This document shows positions 38,001-52,190 of a DNA stretch of 64,000 nucleotides, in pieces. The notes under the pieces are model-generated. The model was not told where the DNA came from. It was given only the letters and a program-made list of their open reading frames with translations, and ran no database searches. Position 1 is the stretch's first letter, and every line of letters starts with the position of its first letter. Made by a program: the position numbers and the translations under genes. Origin of the DNA: Saccoglossus kowalevskii (taxonomy: Eukaryota > Hemichordata > Enteropneusta > Harrimaniidae). The stretch spans positions 504,688 to 568,687 of the forward strand of contig NW_003149765.1 of assembly GCF_000003605.2 (NCBI RefSeq). Direction: 5' to 3'.

Positions 38001-41000
38001 GTGGGGGTTAGTTCACGTTAACTATTCGAGAAGGGCGATTAATTCGTATCGACACATCTAATACCGGGGTGAACCTTCTTTTAGTAGTGTGGGGTACTCG
38101 TTGACCCATATACAATCCCATGCAATTTCATTGATACCCTGTTTTACAGGAAAAGTGACCGGGACATGTTAGATTTCTTTTCCGCCTTGAAGAACACCAA
38201 TCTACTTCAATTCGACCATAAGGTAAGAATAAATAGTCATAATCCTTGAAATGGACACAGAATATGTATGCAAATAAAGCTACGTGTGAAACTTACATCC
38301 TAATGCTCTGTATATTGTCGCCTTACTGCAATAGGTCAAACGCAATAGGTATAATTGTAGACGCACTCATTTAAATACATAGTAGTAGAAAGTATATTTC
38401 TGGAGTTGCTTATGCAAGTTTGTCATCTTCAACAGAGAAACTTAGTAATCGTGCCAGAAATTAAAATCGAGCCAGACGTGTCAGGAAAAGTGTAGTGTAC
38501 GTTATTTGTGTATATTGTCGTATATACACACCTCTGATCTTTTGCGTGCGTAACAAAATAATAAGTACTAACTTCTTGTTTGAATTACGATATATGCGAC
38601 TAAACAGAAACACATATCACGCAAAACTGATCAGTACAAATACAATATGTTAACCGGTGGTCCTATTGCTCCCTCGTTGGTTACCAAAAATTGCAGACCA
38701 GTCATGCGTGTATGAAAGTAACAAATAGCTGGGGTGAAAATTCAATTGTGCTAGAAACATTGTTAAGCGCCCTTCTAGTTCACAAGTAAGGCACCGAACC
38801 CGGTAAACTGATCCCTACAGCACCAATTGGTAACAACATTACCCAGGGACTGATGTACAAGAGATGCATTGCAAGAGATGTAATGTCACGTTATTGTGAA
38901 CCTAGCTCAAGGTACTGTCGAATGATATTTGTAGGATGTGGTTTGTAGAATGAGATTGCCCGTGAAGCAACCAATGCGTACTACTACTACTAACTTCGAA
39001 GTAGTACCCATCCAACCCGTGTCAGGACACGCATTTTTCACCCGTTTGTGTCTCTGCTACACTCCAACACACTCTGGCAAAATACACCGACCTAGTGATA
39101 GTTACGAGTAAACGTCATGGAAGTAAATCACCAATCAGGTTTTGTTTTTGAACGAGGGCACGATACGTCTGCTTCTAAGAGCAGATTGATTGGTTCCTTG
39201 TAATGAAAGTGGGGAGCGTTGCATTTACAAGCTGTCGAATACTTCAATGTTGGCGTATTTTACAACGGCTTTCTCATAGTTACCATCATGCGCCGCAAAT
39301 GGGTCGTAATTTTACGACGATGACCCCTCTCCTCGTGTGTTTCAATGAGACTTCAATATACACTCCAAGTTCTGCTACTTTGTAGCGGTCACGGTATTCA
39401 TATAATCCACACACCATTACATGTATCACGCAATGTACACTGGTTAATATTGATATGGAGATATGAAGACCTACGCTAAGTACAGAGTGAATGACATGAT
39501 TTAGGGAATGTAAACGCATCCTGACACGCTCGCTTAAAACTGCCACAAGCAATTTAAAACATGTAAACTGGCAGAAAAAGTAACTTGTCACGATTGAGTG
39601 GCCATGTATCATACGATTGTCTGTCTGTCCTGTATCTATCAAAATTGTTTAAACATCATGGCATAGCTCATTGTCAAGAAAGTCGTGTACCCACGTAATA
39701 CAATTTATAAACTGTTTAACGAGTGCGACATTTTCTAATTTCCAGCCTCCTATGACTGTTATGGTGCATTCTTAGTGAAATTCTGTTGCCAACAACGTTC
39801 ACATTTTTTTTACTTGGAAATTGACAGAAAACCGCATTGGACGGATGTTTTGAATGGACAATTCACAACACAGACGTGTGATATCGGGGGCGCATGACCT
39901 CGGGATATGTTTTATTGCCAAATAACCATTGTGCATACCAATCACATTAATTGCGGCTCTAAAATTGTATTGTCGGCAAAACTTAGTTGAAAGACCTGTA
40001 AATTTTCAGTAACTTAATCAAAAATATAAAAAAATACGGCGTTCGCGAATTATACTGATCGAAACCCGACAAATTCACTATAGGAATATTATTTTGAATT
40101 CTGCTTCGGTAGGTAGCTAAACACGACTTTGAATCTAAAAAGTACGTGATGTTCGATTTGCGAAGTTCGTTCGGTCGCGGCGTTGGTAACATGGGTAAAA
40201 TAGTCGTCACATTAATCCAAAAAGGCATATCGAGCTATAAACTCTGTGCGTCTCAGACTAGCATTGAACATTGATTTTGTAATGTAGTTCATCTTCGGTC
40301 GTCGAACAAAGAATGCCGTGTGTGATTCGGTGACCTGGTGACACCCTGATACTGAAAACTCAATAATAACCGAATATACTGGACTGTTCGGCGCAGACAA
40401 AAAATTCTGACATTGGCCGTTCGCATGCCACTTGCGTGTCAAAGGTTTTAAACAAGTACAAGTACAAGTTCATTATCTATGTTACGATTTATCACTGCCG
40501 ATATGACATAGGAAGGAACAACTCATGATATTAGTAAATAAACAAAATAAATAAAAACTACGATAGCAATCGTTCGCTGTTATATTACACAGAGTACGCG
40601 ATGTAGTTGTTGAGGGACTGTAAGAACAATTCGAGAGCACACAATAGGCGGGATGGGGACAAAGTTCATAGATTAGAGACACAGTTTATCATTCGCGCAT
40701 CGTGTATCTTCCCATGACTACGGCTTATACCCCTCCCTCTGGCGACTCAGTGCAAGTTAAATACACGAGAAAATTGCAAATATCCACAACAACAATATCT
40801 TAGATTGTTTTCTTCGGCACAATGTAATCCGAAAATCATTCAACGCCAGTCAAGTGTCAAGTTAAAAAAAGAAACTCACTCAAAACATTTACGGTCCACC
40901 GGCTTACATTCTCCGTAGCTAAATAGAAAATTGTTGAAATCATCCACTCACTGTGCTTTGAGGTCCGATCTGTAGGTTATTGTGGGATAAAACGTGGACC

Positions 41001-44000
41001 TAAGTGACCCACTCTCTGCAGTATAATGGGTGCAGTAGCCTTCAATGAGGTCGTATGCGTGTTAACTAGACTCGTAGAAGTTTATGGTTAGCTGCGAGCC
41101 GTAGCACAATAAAATATATCCGATGAAATTTGGAACATGGAAAATACAATGAAAGTACAGGCACATCATAAAAGATATATCAATGATGGAATGAAAGCCA
41201 CAAGTACATAGAACCGCAATTAGTATGTTGTATGATAGGATCCATTTCATTGTGTTAATATCTTGAGAATCTACTTTTCATGTAAAATTAACACTTTGGA
41301 AGTGTATTTGATAATACGCTACGTCATAGAATATTTGTAGATGCTTAATAAAGTAATCGATATATTGGGCAATCCAGCCTGCGTACATCATTTAATATTA
41401 AACTTTAACTATAGTGAATAGGAAAAAAACAGAATGTAGCCGGCAGTATATTTATATAATTTATCAGTTTTATCATGTCACTACGTCTACAGGTTCGAGT
41501 TTCACCAGCCACAGAACACGTCCTTGGGTTACACCCCTCAGCGAGAAAACCCGAATTACTTCGAAGGGTAAGCGACTATAATTGTTCTTGTGTCGTTTCA
41601 AAGTTCACAATGTAATTTTCTATTCCAGCACGACTGGAACTATCTTTCCTTTTTATTTCCAGGTCCAAGCCGAGTTACACAACACTAAATCTGTGGCCGA
41701 ATACCCCGTTGCTATGCAACAACAAATATCGAAATACGGAAGTTATGTGACGTATGGTTCTGAACGCGTGGTCATTCGCTATGGGCAACGTCCACACGCC
41801 TTTTATTTCTTACTATCTGGTTCGGGTGAGTACCTCGTACTTGCAATTATATGTTTTACACATTTTTTTGCAATGATATAAAATACAGGCGCCTTTTTTT
41901 CTATGAGAACTGGTATTACAGCGCAGTAAAACTAACGAATACTGAACTAAAGATACACGAACCAGAAATTAGAACAACCGTGTTTCATATCGATCAAAAT
42001 TGAGAAACAACAGACAAACGTTGTGAATTTAAATAACGCGATTGGTCGAGAAATGTGACAGTAATCGTAATGTTTGTATTATTATAGCTATCTTGGTTGA
42101 GGGCGACCCAGAACAAGTGGGGAGGGCTGTCCGTATTATGAAAGAAGGCGAAAGTTTCGGGGTAAGTACGCTGGATTCTTTTCACTGAGTATGATGTCCG
42201 ATATGGCCGTGGTGGTACAGCTATAACCGAAGGAAGAGAAAGGTCGACAGGATAGTCTATACTGTAGGACAAATTATCACAGAAATCCGGAAGTAGTCAT
42301 CGTGGTTTTTGCAGGATGTAAACAAGCGAAGTGTGGGGCGTTATCAAAATAAACGATCCCCAATTTCTACCGCGGTGCGTGCAATACGCTGACATGTGTA
42401 AACTATTCTTCTCATTTCTTGTTAAGGATTACGCAATAATCAATCAATGCAGGCACAACATTACGGTTATCACACGAGAAACAGTGGAGTTACTGCTAAT
42501 CACAAAAGATGTAAGTTACTTCTTGTTTTATTCCATCTTCATTTGGGTATCATGACAGTCACTTATTATGCGTTGTGTTTACATGAAAAAAATGATGTCA
42601 TTTCATTGTTAACGTCGCAAGTGAATCACACAGAGTTGCAATTTAATTGAGTTTTATTAAATGACATTCACACACGAATTACGATTTGTACGTCAACGGC
42701 ATCACTATTTCTGGTATACCTGTATAAACGTGTGCGTGGTAGTGGTGCATGGTCGGTGGTTGAGTATGTGTTTTTTTGGGGGAAGGGGGAGTATCGTAGT
42801 TGTCGCGCCGCGTCGTTGTGTTTACCGGGGTCGACTCTCAAATAGATTTCGAGAAATAAATTAAAAATGCGACAGTCGACTGTGTCACTTTAATTATGCG
42901 TGTATCCGTTCCACCTAGTTTTCACAGTTGACGAACACATACAGAAACTAGAACACTGGACCGTGAACTTGAGCTACCCATTAATATATCGTTATATTGG
43001 GAATGCAAACGTTGTTGCAGAATTGTTGTAAGGTTTCTAAAAAGAAATATCGCCATATATTATTTCTTATTATTATAGTTGCGTGTATACCATATTCGCG
43101 TTTTACAAGTCAAACATTTTTCTGAAAGAAATGTACCTTAACATATAATTGCTAAATTCGGCCAATATCTTAATTGACGTTACGCTACTAAAATTAAAGT
43201 ATTAAAAGGGTACATCATATTTATAGCTCGTTTTTTTTTTGCAACCTGATTAACTGTTTTCATTTTGTGGTGCACACATACTGAGTATATTGAGCCCATA
43301 TAATTGAATCGATAATTCGGCCGATAAAAATGTCAATATTCAATATATGATACTATTTAAGATAGAATGAATAGACTAATACATTACTTTAGTGTCTTCA
43401 ATGTATATTTCGTTTACATTGCTGTATGTGTAATTATTTACTCGTGTCATATATTTGCATTCTTTTGAATGCAAAGTTGATCATATGTTATTCACTTAAT
43501 ACCCGAGTTTACGCGATGATCACGATTCCTTTATTACCAAGAAACATTTTTTGATGGAACATCTCCATGAAATTGATAACAACAATGATGTTATGTACGG
43601 CATAATTAATGTTTTCACTTGAGACCGGCGCATATAAGCGCTAGCAATAACACACGTGAAATGAATACTAATTTGTTTGATGTGACGTGTCTCGTCGACT
43701 CGTCAATCAATCTCGTAAAAACTATCGATAATTTTTTTTTTATTTTTGAATAGCCTGCCTGCTAAAAATAGTCTGGCAATTCATCAATACTTCTCCACAA
43801 CACACAAGAGACGGTAAAGTGAAATTTTCTCTCTGACCAGACTACTTTAACGCCCTACTACGCATAACTTTCTCCTCCGTTATTGGTCCAGAAATACGCA
43901 TATGCCAAAATATGAATAAAGCGACCTTAATTTCCGGTACTGGACAGTAAGCATACATTTGCAATTTTGTTTTTCTACAAACAAGTGGTACGCAAATTGA

Positions 44001-47000
44001 AAGAAAAAATGTTGATACATGTCTTTGCTCTATCGCGAACACCGTATTAGTCAGTTGAAAGGATTGTACCGTCTTACTGAAACGCAATGAACTCGCACTC
44101 TAAGTATTCTGTCGCAGTTCCGAGGCACGTACTAGTAAGTTGAAGTGTTGTATTTCGTACCCCATGCGCCACTTCCATCTTCAGCGCATTATGAATCTCC
44201 ATATAACATGCTAATTGCTTCTTCCATCGCCATAACGGCATAATTTAATGAGTATTTATGATAAAATTATGATTGATGAGTATATTGCTCATATAATATA
44301 GCGTTATATCCGTATTTAGGGATTTAATATCACTATTTTGATTTATTTTAGGATTTTATTGACATATTCATGGCAGGTGGAATGAAGAATTTCACGGATT
44401 CCTCCAACAATACATTTCTGAAGTAAGTACTGTAAAAATAATAATATCGATTAAGAATATTAATAACTTCCGGTGTTACGGGAGGTAATGTATGATCACG
44501 CACCAGTCGGATTGCATACGAGTAGGTATTATATAATGTCGATGAATGTAACGCACACCTTTGATACTTGAAATGCATATTATTTTTTATTGTTGTTTCT
44601 TTTTCTCCTACAGAAATTTGTTTATTTTCCAAGGATGGCCTTTGCATATAATGCAATACAATTCAACGAAATGCATGTTCGAATTTTACAAGTAAGTGAC
44701 CACGTCACAATCATCCATGGTCTTACACGCACTGTTAAACGACCGTTTAGTACACAAGTATGCAAGTGATTAATTACACGCAGTACATCATTGTCACGTG
44801 ACTCACCCTTGACGGATTGATATTTCAGCTACTGAATGTGCTCAGGCTATCGACATATTATGATTAATTGTAACTAAGAAACGTCTAAGAAACGAGACTG
44901 TTTGCTGACATTGGCCAATACTACCCAAGGAACAAATAAAATAAAATATTTACTAGTGCCAAAATACTAAATGACTATCATTGCTACTAAAATGCTACAT
45001 AACTTGCACATTTTGTCAAAAGATTTGGAATGTGATACGCTACAATGTTAAGAGAGACATGTACATCACAATTGCCTTCTCTTTATGACGATCTATTCAT
45101 GTGATCTTATGCCAGAGCGGGCAAGTAAGCAAATTCCCTTTGAAAGACTTAAACCACCAAGAAACCCACGTAATGGGCTAAATATACGATTGTTTGTATA
45201 TATTTGGTTAATTTTGCGCAATGCTTCGATACATCTTTAAGTATTACATATTGGGTTGCTTTTCTGTGGACAGGACAAATTACCCGGGGATGATGATATT
45301 TTATTTCATTTTGTATGCACGCCTCTCGTGGCGTTATAATTGGAAAATAGTCATCATTGTTACGTAAGGGCGTATTATGTGGATTTTTTTTTTCAGAAGC
45401 GGTGCTGTAGCTGTGAGCGATAGTAATAAATCAGAATGGATTTACATTATTAAGTCGGTATGTAATCTCAATTATGTGTTTGTAGATCATGTCAATCAAT
45501 TACTATGATGTAAGATCCGGGGAAGGCTGATTCTGGTGATTTAGATGTTTTTAAAACACTGTCTGCAATTCATTTTTCCAATAAATCGCGCCCTCTATGG
45601 ACAAAGCGCTCCTGTGATTTCATAGTGACATAGCTGGAAGTAAGCGATGTCGTTAAAATAGATATCTCTGTTTGTGAAGTCGTTCGTCATTTAGAATACA
45701 GTAAATTTCCTATAGACGACCACACATCAAAACGACGCTAATAGTGCTCCTTACATCAAACCATTGACGTCACAGAGACGCTTCGTCGCTGAGGGCGCAA
45801 CTTTTCAGACAGCGTCTTACATGCAATTTCTAAAACATACTGTAAAATTGATAAGAGGTAATATTTTATCTCAAGTAATATATTCACCCTGACACAAATA
45901 ACATGGCGATATAAAACACCTCTAATCTTATTTGTCATGATATGTGGGTTTATCGAGCTGTAAATAACAAGATTGCAGTGTATGATATGTATTGATGTCT
46001 ACTCCATGCAGGGCAGCTGTTCAGTACTCAAAATGTTGAAAAGACCCGATAACTCTATCACGCAGGCGCGAAAGAAACTCCTATCAAGTAAGTACATTGA
46101 TCACTGCACAGAAAGGTCATTATGATGTCATGTCCGGGTCGTGTGTGATTGCAAGATAGCCTAAATATTAATTGAACATTTTCGAAAACATGAAGATTAT
46201 TAACAATTTTTGGAATACATTCACAGCAATATTCTATTTACCAGTTTATGCTGTAATATTATTTTAGAAAATATGTTCTTATAACCAGTGCCATGTTTGT
46301 TCATTCCATTTTATGTAATGTATACTCTTTACTTCTCAGAGTATCCAAGCCTTCCCACAAGCCGCAAACGGCGAAAACTGAAATCCGCAATACGGAAATT
46401 CAACCACCAAGATGTTCTCAACAAAAAGAGCGTCGCCGCGATTCACCGCACCGGCAGACAGCTAACGAGACGCACATCTACCGCATCTATGAGCTCATTC
46501 ATGCCACAGGTAGCTCATAATGAAGTTGCTGAAAGTAATATAGAGGAAGAAGCCGAAAACGAGGACGAAGGCTTGCTTCCGCCCTTGAAAGGCAATCGAC
46601 TGAACCCCGAAGCTCACAGAAAGATTGGATCGTACGGAGCAAGGAAGATGTCCACTGTCACATTTGCTCAGGTAAAAGACAAATCACGGAGACGTGCACG
46701 TGGCAAGGTGAATTTCACGGTGTGTTCGTTAAATGTTCACCATTGTTACGTCATATCACACGTGATCACAAGTTACATTTCAATATTAAGTGTTTCATTG
46801 ATACACTGAATGATACATTGAATTTTAATATATTCAATTGCCACACGATCTTTTCAAAGCCAATCAATAAGCTTACAATTAATCAATCACAGATTATGAC
46901 CTTAGGTCATTCAGTCTCTTTTTCAGTTGACAGCCATTGTTTTCCCTAGCAACACAACAAGGTCGATGAATTGCACGGGGTAAAGTCGTGCTGTGCTGGT

Positions 47001-49705
47001 GAACAATTTTATTAGCTTTACTAATATATTATAAATAGGAAACGCAGTAATTCTTGTCGTGTTACAATAATTTGAATGAACCTTTTGTCTACACTACCAA
47101 ACCACGTCACATGCTCTACACTTTCGAGTGAGTGAGTTGGTACTATGGACATGAAAATGAACAGTTTCATTGAAGTTCTTTACGCTAAAACAGCCTCGAA
47201 TATTGTTCATTAGAGTCTTATTGTACTTGTCGAAAATAAATGATATACTCAACAACAAACACGTAGCTAATAACAAAACAACAATTACATATTAAATCAA
47301 ATTAAATTATTCTCACATAGGGTATTCAAGGTGTAATTCGCCCCAGACCAGTAAGTCACGATATTTGGACTAGTTTCAACATATACACATGAGTGACAGC
47401 AAAAAAAAAATATAGACGCTGGTTAGTGCTCTGCCGATTGGGTTTTGAGGATAATAAAAATTCTAATTCTGAAAAAAAAAAAAAAACATTTTCATGCTTC
47501 CCGATTAGCCTCAAAATGTGTGTTACTAGTATATTACGCAAAATAATATTTCTGAATCAGCCTATTTCAGTTGACAGAAGGATTTTACCTTACTGATTGG
47601 GGCTAACTTCTTAATAAGGAAAATCGTGGTATCACCATGTATTTAACCACGACTTGTATAATTTAAAACACGCTCTCAACCAATCAGAACGGCGCATTAA
47701 TGCGTTATAATTAGAAATGATGTTATAATTAGACAGATATTCCAAACAGTGCAATTCGATGGCATTGTCTGTTCATATAGAATTTGCTATCTATCTTCGA
47801 TCCAGTATGTCGAATAAATAAAAAAATCACATCATGTTCATTTATTCCATTTCAATCTAATTTATTTCGTAATATTTGCCGTGTATCTAGAAAACAAGGT
47901 ATATCATCGTACGCTATTACTTGCCGGTCACTTTGATCGGATTTCTATGACTATTAGTGACACCTGTTAACACTGGACGACTCAAAATTGTATTTTATAA
48001 TTTCATCAGGGCCCGTTTTTAACGCACAGCTTACCACTAGGTACACCTGCAATAAACACTGCTATTGACGCTAGAAGAAGGCGAATGGCCATAAAAGTAA
48101 AGCCGAGACCACCACGAGCAGGTATGTGGGCATTGATGGTAATATCTACAAATTGAAAACAAATGTGTTATGTGACGTCAGTAGTTTACCCCTGGACAAC
48201 ACCACCACCACCACCGCCAACAGGGTAGATAACTCTCAGTAGTTTTTAGTCATTTTGGTAATTATAGTATATTCAATGTTTTTGTTTGTTAGTGCGATTT
48301 CCTAATTATCAATACATGGCTATCTGTAGTTATGTAATGTCCCCTCTAACGGCTGGTCGGAATTGTCCCAGTGAGAGTGCTTAACAATGGATTACGACGT
48401 CTCTGATACCCGGTAGTACTTATTTAGTAAAAGTGATATGATATATGCTAATATCTTGTCTTTTCAGATTCGGTACTCAGTACAGCATCGCAACAAAGTT
48501 CAATGAGTAGTAACAGTGTATTTAGTAAAAATTTATATGCGGTAAGTGTTAATGATGTTTACGTGTGTTGCTTTTTTTCAGAAAATATTTCGTAAGAATA
48601 TTATTACTTCACTTTTGTCTTTTCAACATAACTTATATATTTTATATTACTACTATGACTATTACTATGTTGTTGTTTTTACCCAGAATTCAATTGGTGC
48701 TAGTCAGAATCATAAAAATAACGTCTTTATCAAACTCGACATCCTGGAACGAGGCTCTGTTTTCGTAAGTTGTGGTCCATATTAGTTTTGTATTGTTACT
48801 ATGTAACGTCTGTATTACAGCGACGAGACGCGACGTAGCGTTCACTGCGGATAAAAATTACCCACATCCGTATATGATTTTAGTCGTGTACATAATTTGT
48901 ATGTCCATAACTTATAAATATTATTTTCAAGATTGAAACAAATCGCTAAACAGGAAATTTTAAATACACAGTCTCGCCAGTGATAGCATTATGTTTTTGT
49001 ATCATTTCCTTCAGGGATTATTAGATGTCGCGTTCGGTGATCAGCCAAGTCTGAGCCTAGTCAGCAACGGAGCCGAGTGCATACTTATATCAAAAAAGTT
49101 TTATTTGAAGTACGCATCAGAAGCTAATATCAAAAGTATAGTCAAAGAGGTGAGTGGTAATTGTATGGGGGCCCAGAGTGCTAGGTAGGATTGATGGCCT
49201 CCCAGTACATATAAGGGAAATTATATCAGGAGTTCCAAATGTGATGAAATATATGAAGGTGCGAGCATCGTCAATGTTACAATCCTTAGTTATTACTAGC
49301 GCCACCAACGACGACATTATATATAACCTATAAAGCATCTTTCATGTGTTATTCATGCTAGCATTGGAGTTGATACTCCACTTATAATTACTGTATCGCT
49401 TAGTAGCTTCGAATATACTAGTACGCTGAATCATAGCATATGTAAGTGCGTTTCTTATAACATCAATAGAGGGCGCTATTGCATGAAAACATTATGATAT
49501 AATGCTAGTGTACAGATGTACCATGTATTTTTTGTGCTCAAACCATGTCTCGCTTGTATCGTAATAGATGCGTCCTTATCCATCGGAAGAAACACTGACG
49601 GCTGATTTGGAACAAAAAATAAATTGGACCTCATTCAGGAAAGATCGCTACCACTCGGCCATAGGCCGCCGTAAGCCACTGAGAAGAACACAAATTAAAC
49701 TCTGA
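35096..49705 (+). CDS. CNBD2: Cyclic nucleotide-binding domain-containing protein 2-like (complete, 18 exons)
   Basis: Exons: 35096-35452, 37643-37716, 38150-38222, 41493-41567, 41663-41825, 42088-42161, 42427-42510, 44352-44422, 44614-44691, 45397-45457, 46012-46087, 46340-46707, 47321-47350, 48010-48121, 48468-48541, 48687-48764, 49015-49149, 49568-49705. All phases agree: 706 residues. Residues 1-119 are a basic, Arg-rich N-terminus. The first cNMP-binding fold is at about 165-310 (YGSERVVIRYGQRPHAFYFL, GESFGDYAIINQCR); its phosphate cassette has Asp where cyclic-nucleotide binders usually have Glu. A second fold starts at about 350 (SEWIYIIKSGSCSVLKM), is interrupted by a basic/acidic low-complexity stretch, and resumes at about 603 (FIKLDILERGSVFGLLDV, VSNGAECILISKKF). 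CNBD2 is linked to sperm function in vertebrates. This protein is longer than the human one (about 576 residues from memory). Intron 1 has a GC donor. The start follows an upstream in-frame stop at 35066. Confidence 0.93.
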
Positions 49706-49789
49706 CCACAACAACGAAGCTATCGGTGCGAGAGGCATCCAATGGAATCAAACATTAAAGTGTATCCCTATAGACTGTGGACAGGTGCC

Positions 49790-49795
49790 AATAAA
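49790..49795 (+). terminator. Candidate polyadenylation signal of the CNBD2-like gene
   Basis: AATAAA 85 bases after the stop codon. A second AATAAA lies at 50173-50178 and could mark a longer 3' UTR. Confidence 0.55.
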
Positions 49796-52184
49796 GTCGA
49801 CGTCACTTCCGTCTAATAACGTCACGTGATAAGTCAAGTCAAGTTAACAATTTACAGATGTCGTATATAATATCTTCCATCCTGGAAGACTTCATATTGA
49901 ATCAAAATTTATCCTGTTTTATATAGACCCTACCGTCTACAGTGGAGTCGCTTAAGACTCTGCCGACAACTTTTGGGTCGGTAATTTGCATATATAATTG
50001 CTGACTTGAGTAAACGGCAAATAGTGTACATTACGGAGATGCTGTCAATACGTCATATGTTGATATACATTACAGTTCTCAGCCATATTAACGAGAATTA
50101 TTGCTGATCAGGGTGTTATATTAAGTCTACAAATCAGGTTTTGATTGTAATATTTATTCTGTATTTTATTCAAATAAAGTGCATTTTACACAATGAAATT
50201 GATGTCTTCTGTAGTCTAGCATAAGGATTACACTTCCCCTGGACTATTATAACAATGCCCAATATGGGACACGTGACAAAATGTGCCCGATCTTCTCGAA
50301 GTTTATTTTATGCGAATAACACTCAGAGTAAAACCGATCTGATTAAACTGGTACCCATTGTAGGATGTGTTAATGGGTTATAACGTACAGCCGGCTGTCT
50401 ATCATTCTCCAATCGAATACGATCTGTACGTACAAGAATTTCGTTATATCAACGTTGTGGTGAATCTTACAACACGGACTACTTACATTTTCCAAGATAA
50501 TTCATAATAAATCTATTCACAGGTTATTTGCATGAAAATAAATTGCTTCACTCGAGGTATAATAAATGTATTTCTAGCTATCTTAATAACAAGATTAACA
50601 TGAGCAGAGTAACACAAACCTATCTCACGATGTTTAACAATGACTTTATACCAGTTCACTGCAAATATCTCTTTTTCTTATTCGGAATATATCTCCGTAT
50701 ATCATAGTAATACTATTGTAGTAGACCTGTGTCACGACCACGCTTATAAGCTATTCAACTACTCTTCACTATATGACTTTTCACTATATATCTCAGTTTT
50801 CTTCACACGAATCATACTTCTGTTGTTTGTTGTTAACAAACCTAATGTGAAACATCTCGGTGTAGTTGATTTGGCTTTGAGTTGAATTTGACTAACTTTA
50901 ATAATAATGAAGAATATTTGTACGAAAAATCAAAGTGCCGCATGCATATGAATAGTGGTAGTATTCGAATAAAAAGTATATCACTCACAGATTTTCACAC
51001 AAATCTTATGTTGTTTGTTGATTTGTTTAAGTGGTTTACAACTTGAAATTTATGTGAACTACCTTGGTGTAGTAGATTTTGAATGACGTATGCACATGAA
51101 TAGTGGTGGTGTCAGACTCTTGATTGGCTCATTTATAACTGGATTTTCAACAATGCCAGCGCGAGCGGCGTTTACGCGGTGTTAAACGCACATTTTCATA
51201 AGGCGATCATGTGAGATTATTTGAACATTCGAACAATTTTATTTGTAAACCTCCAAATTTTCTCAATTTCTCTAAAGTTCTTATACATCCTTGAACGCTA
51301 ATTATATTCAAGTTATTTCTTTGCATAACTTACACAGTCACTCTAGTACTATAGTTCACATCTCTTTTTGAATGCCTAATGTTAAAACATTATTTTGAGC
51401 AGACGCCAAAAAAACACAAAACATTTCTTGTTCTGTTTTATTTTTTTTCGAGATAACTGATAGACAATTTCCCAATCGAATAATGATCGCATTACTGATT
51501 ACTTAGGAAAGCACATACCGGTGAATGTTAACGATTCGTCCAGCTCAGCGCCCTCTATAGACTACATCGGAAACGACTGCACATGTTGCCTGAGGTAAAC
51601 TCGTGTGATTGAATGTACTACGATAACTACTTTTTTATTGTTGCATTTTACTACAAGAAATCGGAGAAAAACGAAGTCCATCCGATATGTTATAATGAAT
51701 AAACTACAAATAACTAGCATATATACATTTAGTAAGTTCACAAATCTATGTCTGCACATGTGTCTCACGCAAATAGACTGCGTACATGTAGTTCAATACT
51801 GTTGTATATGGGAGATGTTTCCTGACGGCTATAGAACTAGGAACATACGGCGCAGTAGAATTCCTTCTATGGCTAGCATAAATTAGTATAATTACTAAAG
51901 TAGGAAGATATTCAAGTTGTTAATACAAAATTGCAAAACAGGAACTGAGTTTTGTCCAATAAGCACTGTAAATAAACGGCATACAATCTAATTCAATCGA
52001 AGCAAAAGAATTTACATTCTAAGAACTGCGAGAGCGCCCTCTATGGAGTTCCTGTTTTTTATTCCAGTGCTCTATACGGATATTTCCGTAACATGTCATG
52101 TATTCTGTGGCCGGATTTGAGTTCGTATCTTCATCAGCTTGTGAAAAAATAGTTGTAAATGTTTGGATGTCACACGATATATTC
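49796..52184. other. Spacer between convergent genes
   Basis: AT-rich, no supported gene. Holds three of the recurring TAGAGGGCGC motifs (the block around 49465 is only just upstream of this spacer; 51547 and 52033 lie within it). Confidence 0.45.
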
Positions 52185-52190
52185 TTTATT
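52185..52190 (-). terminator. Polyadenylation signal overlapping the stop codon
   Basis: On the minus strand TAATAAA joins the stop codon (52191-52189) and AATAAA (52190-52185), so the 3' UTR would be very short. Confidence 0.5.

Noticed and set aside
39983-40442. Two neighbouring minus-strand frames in a CNBD2-like intron
   Set aside because: Composition is faintly protein-like but no motif, splice site pair or repeat family could be assigned.
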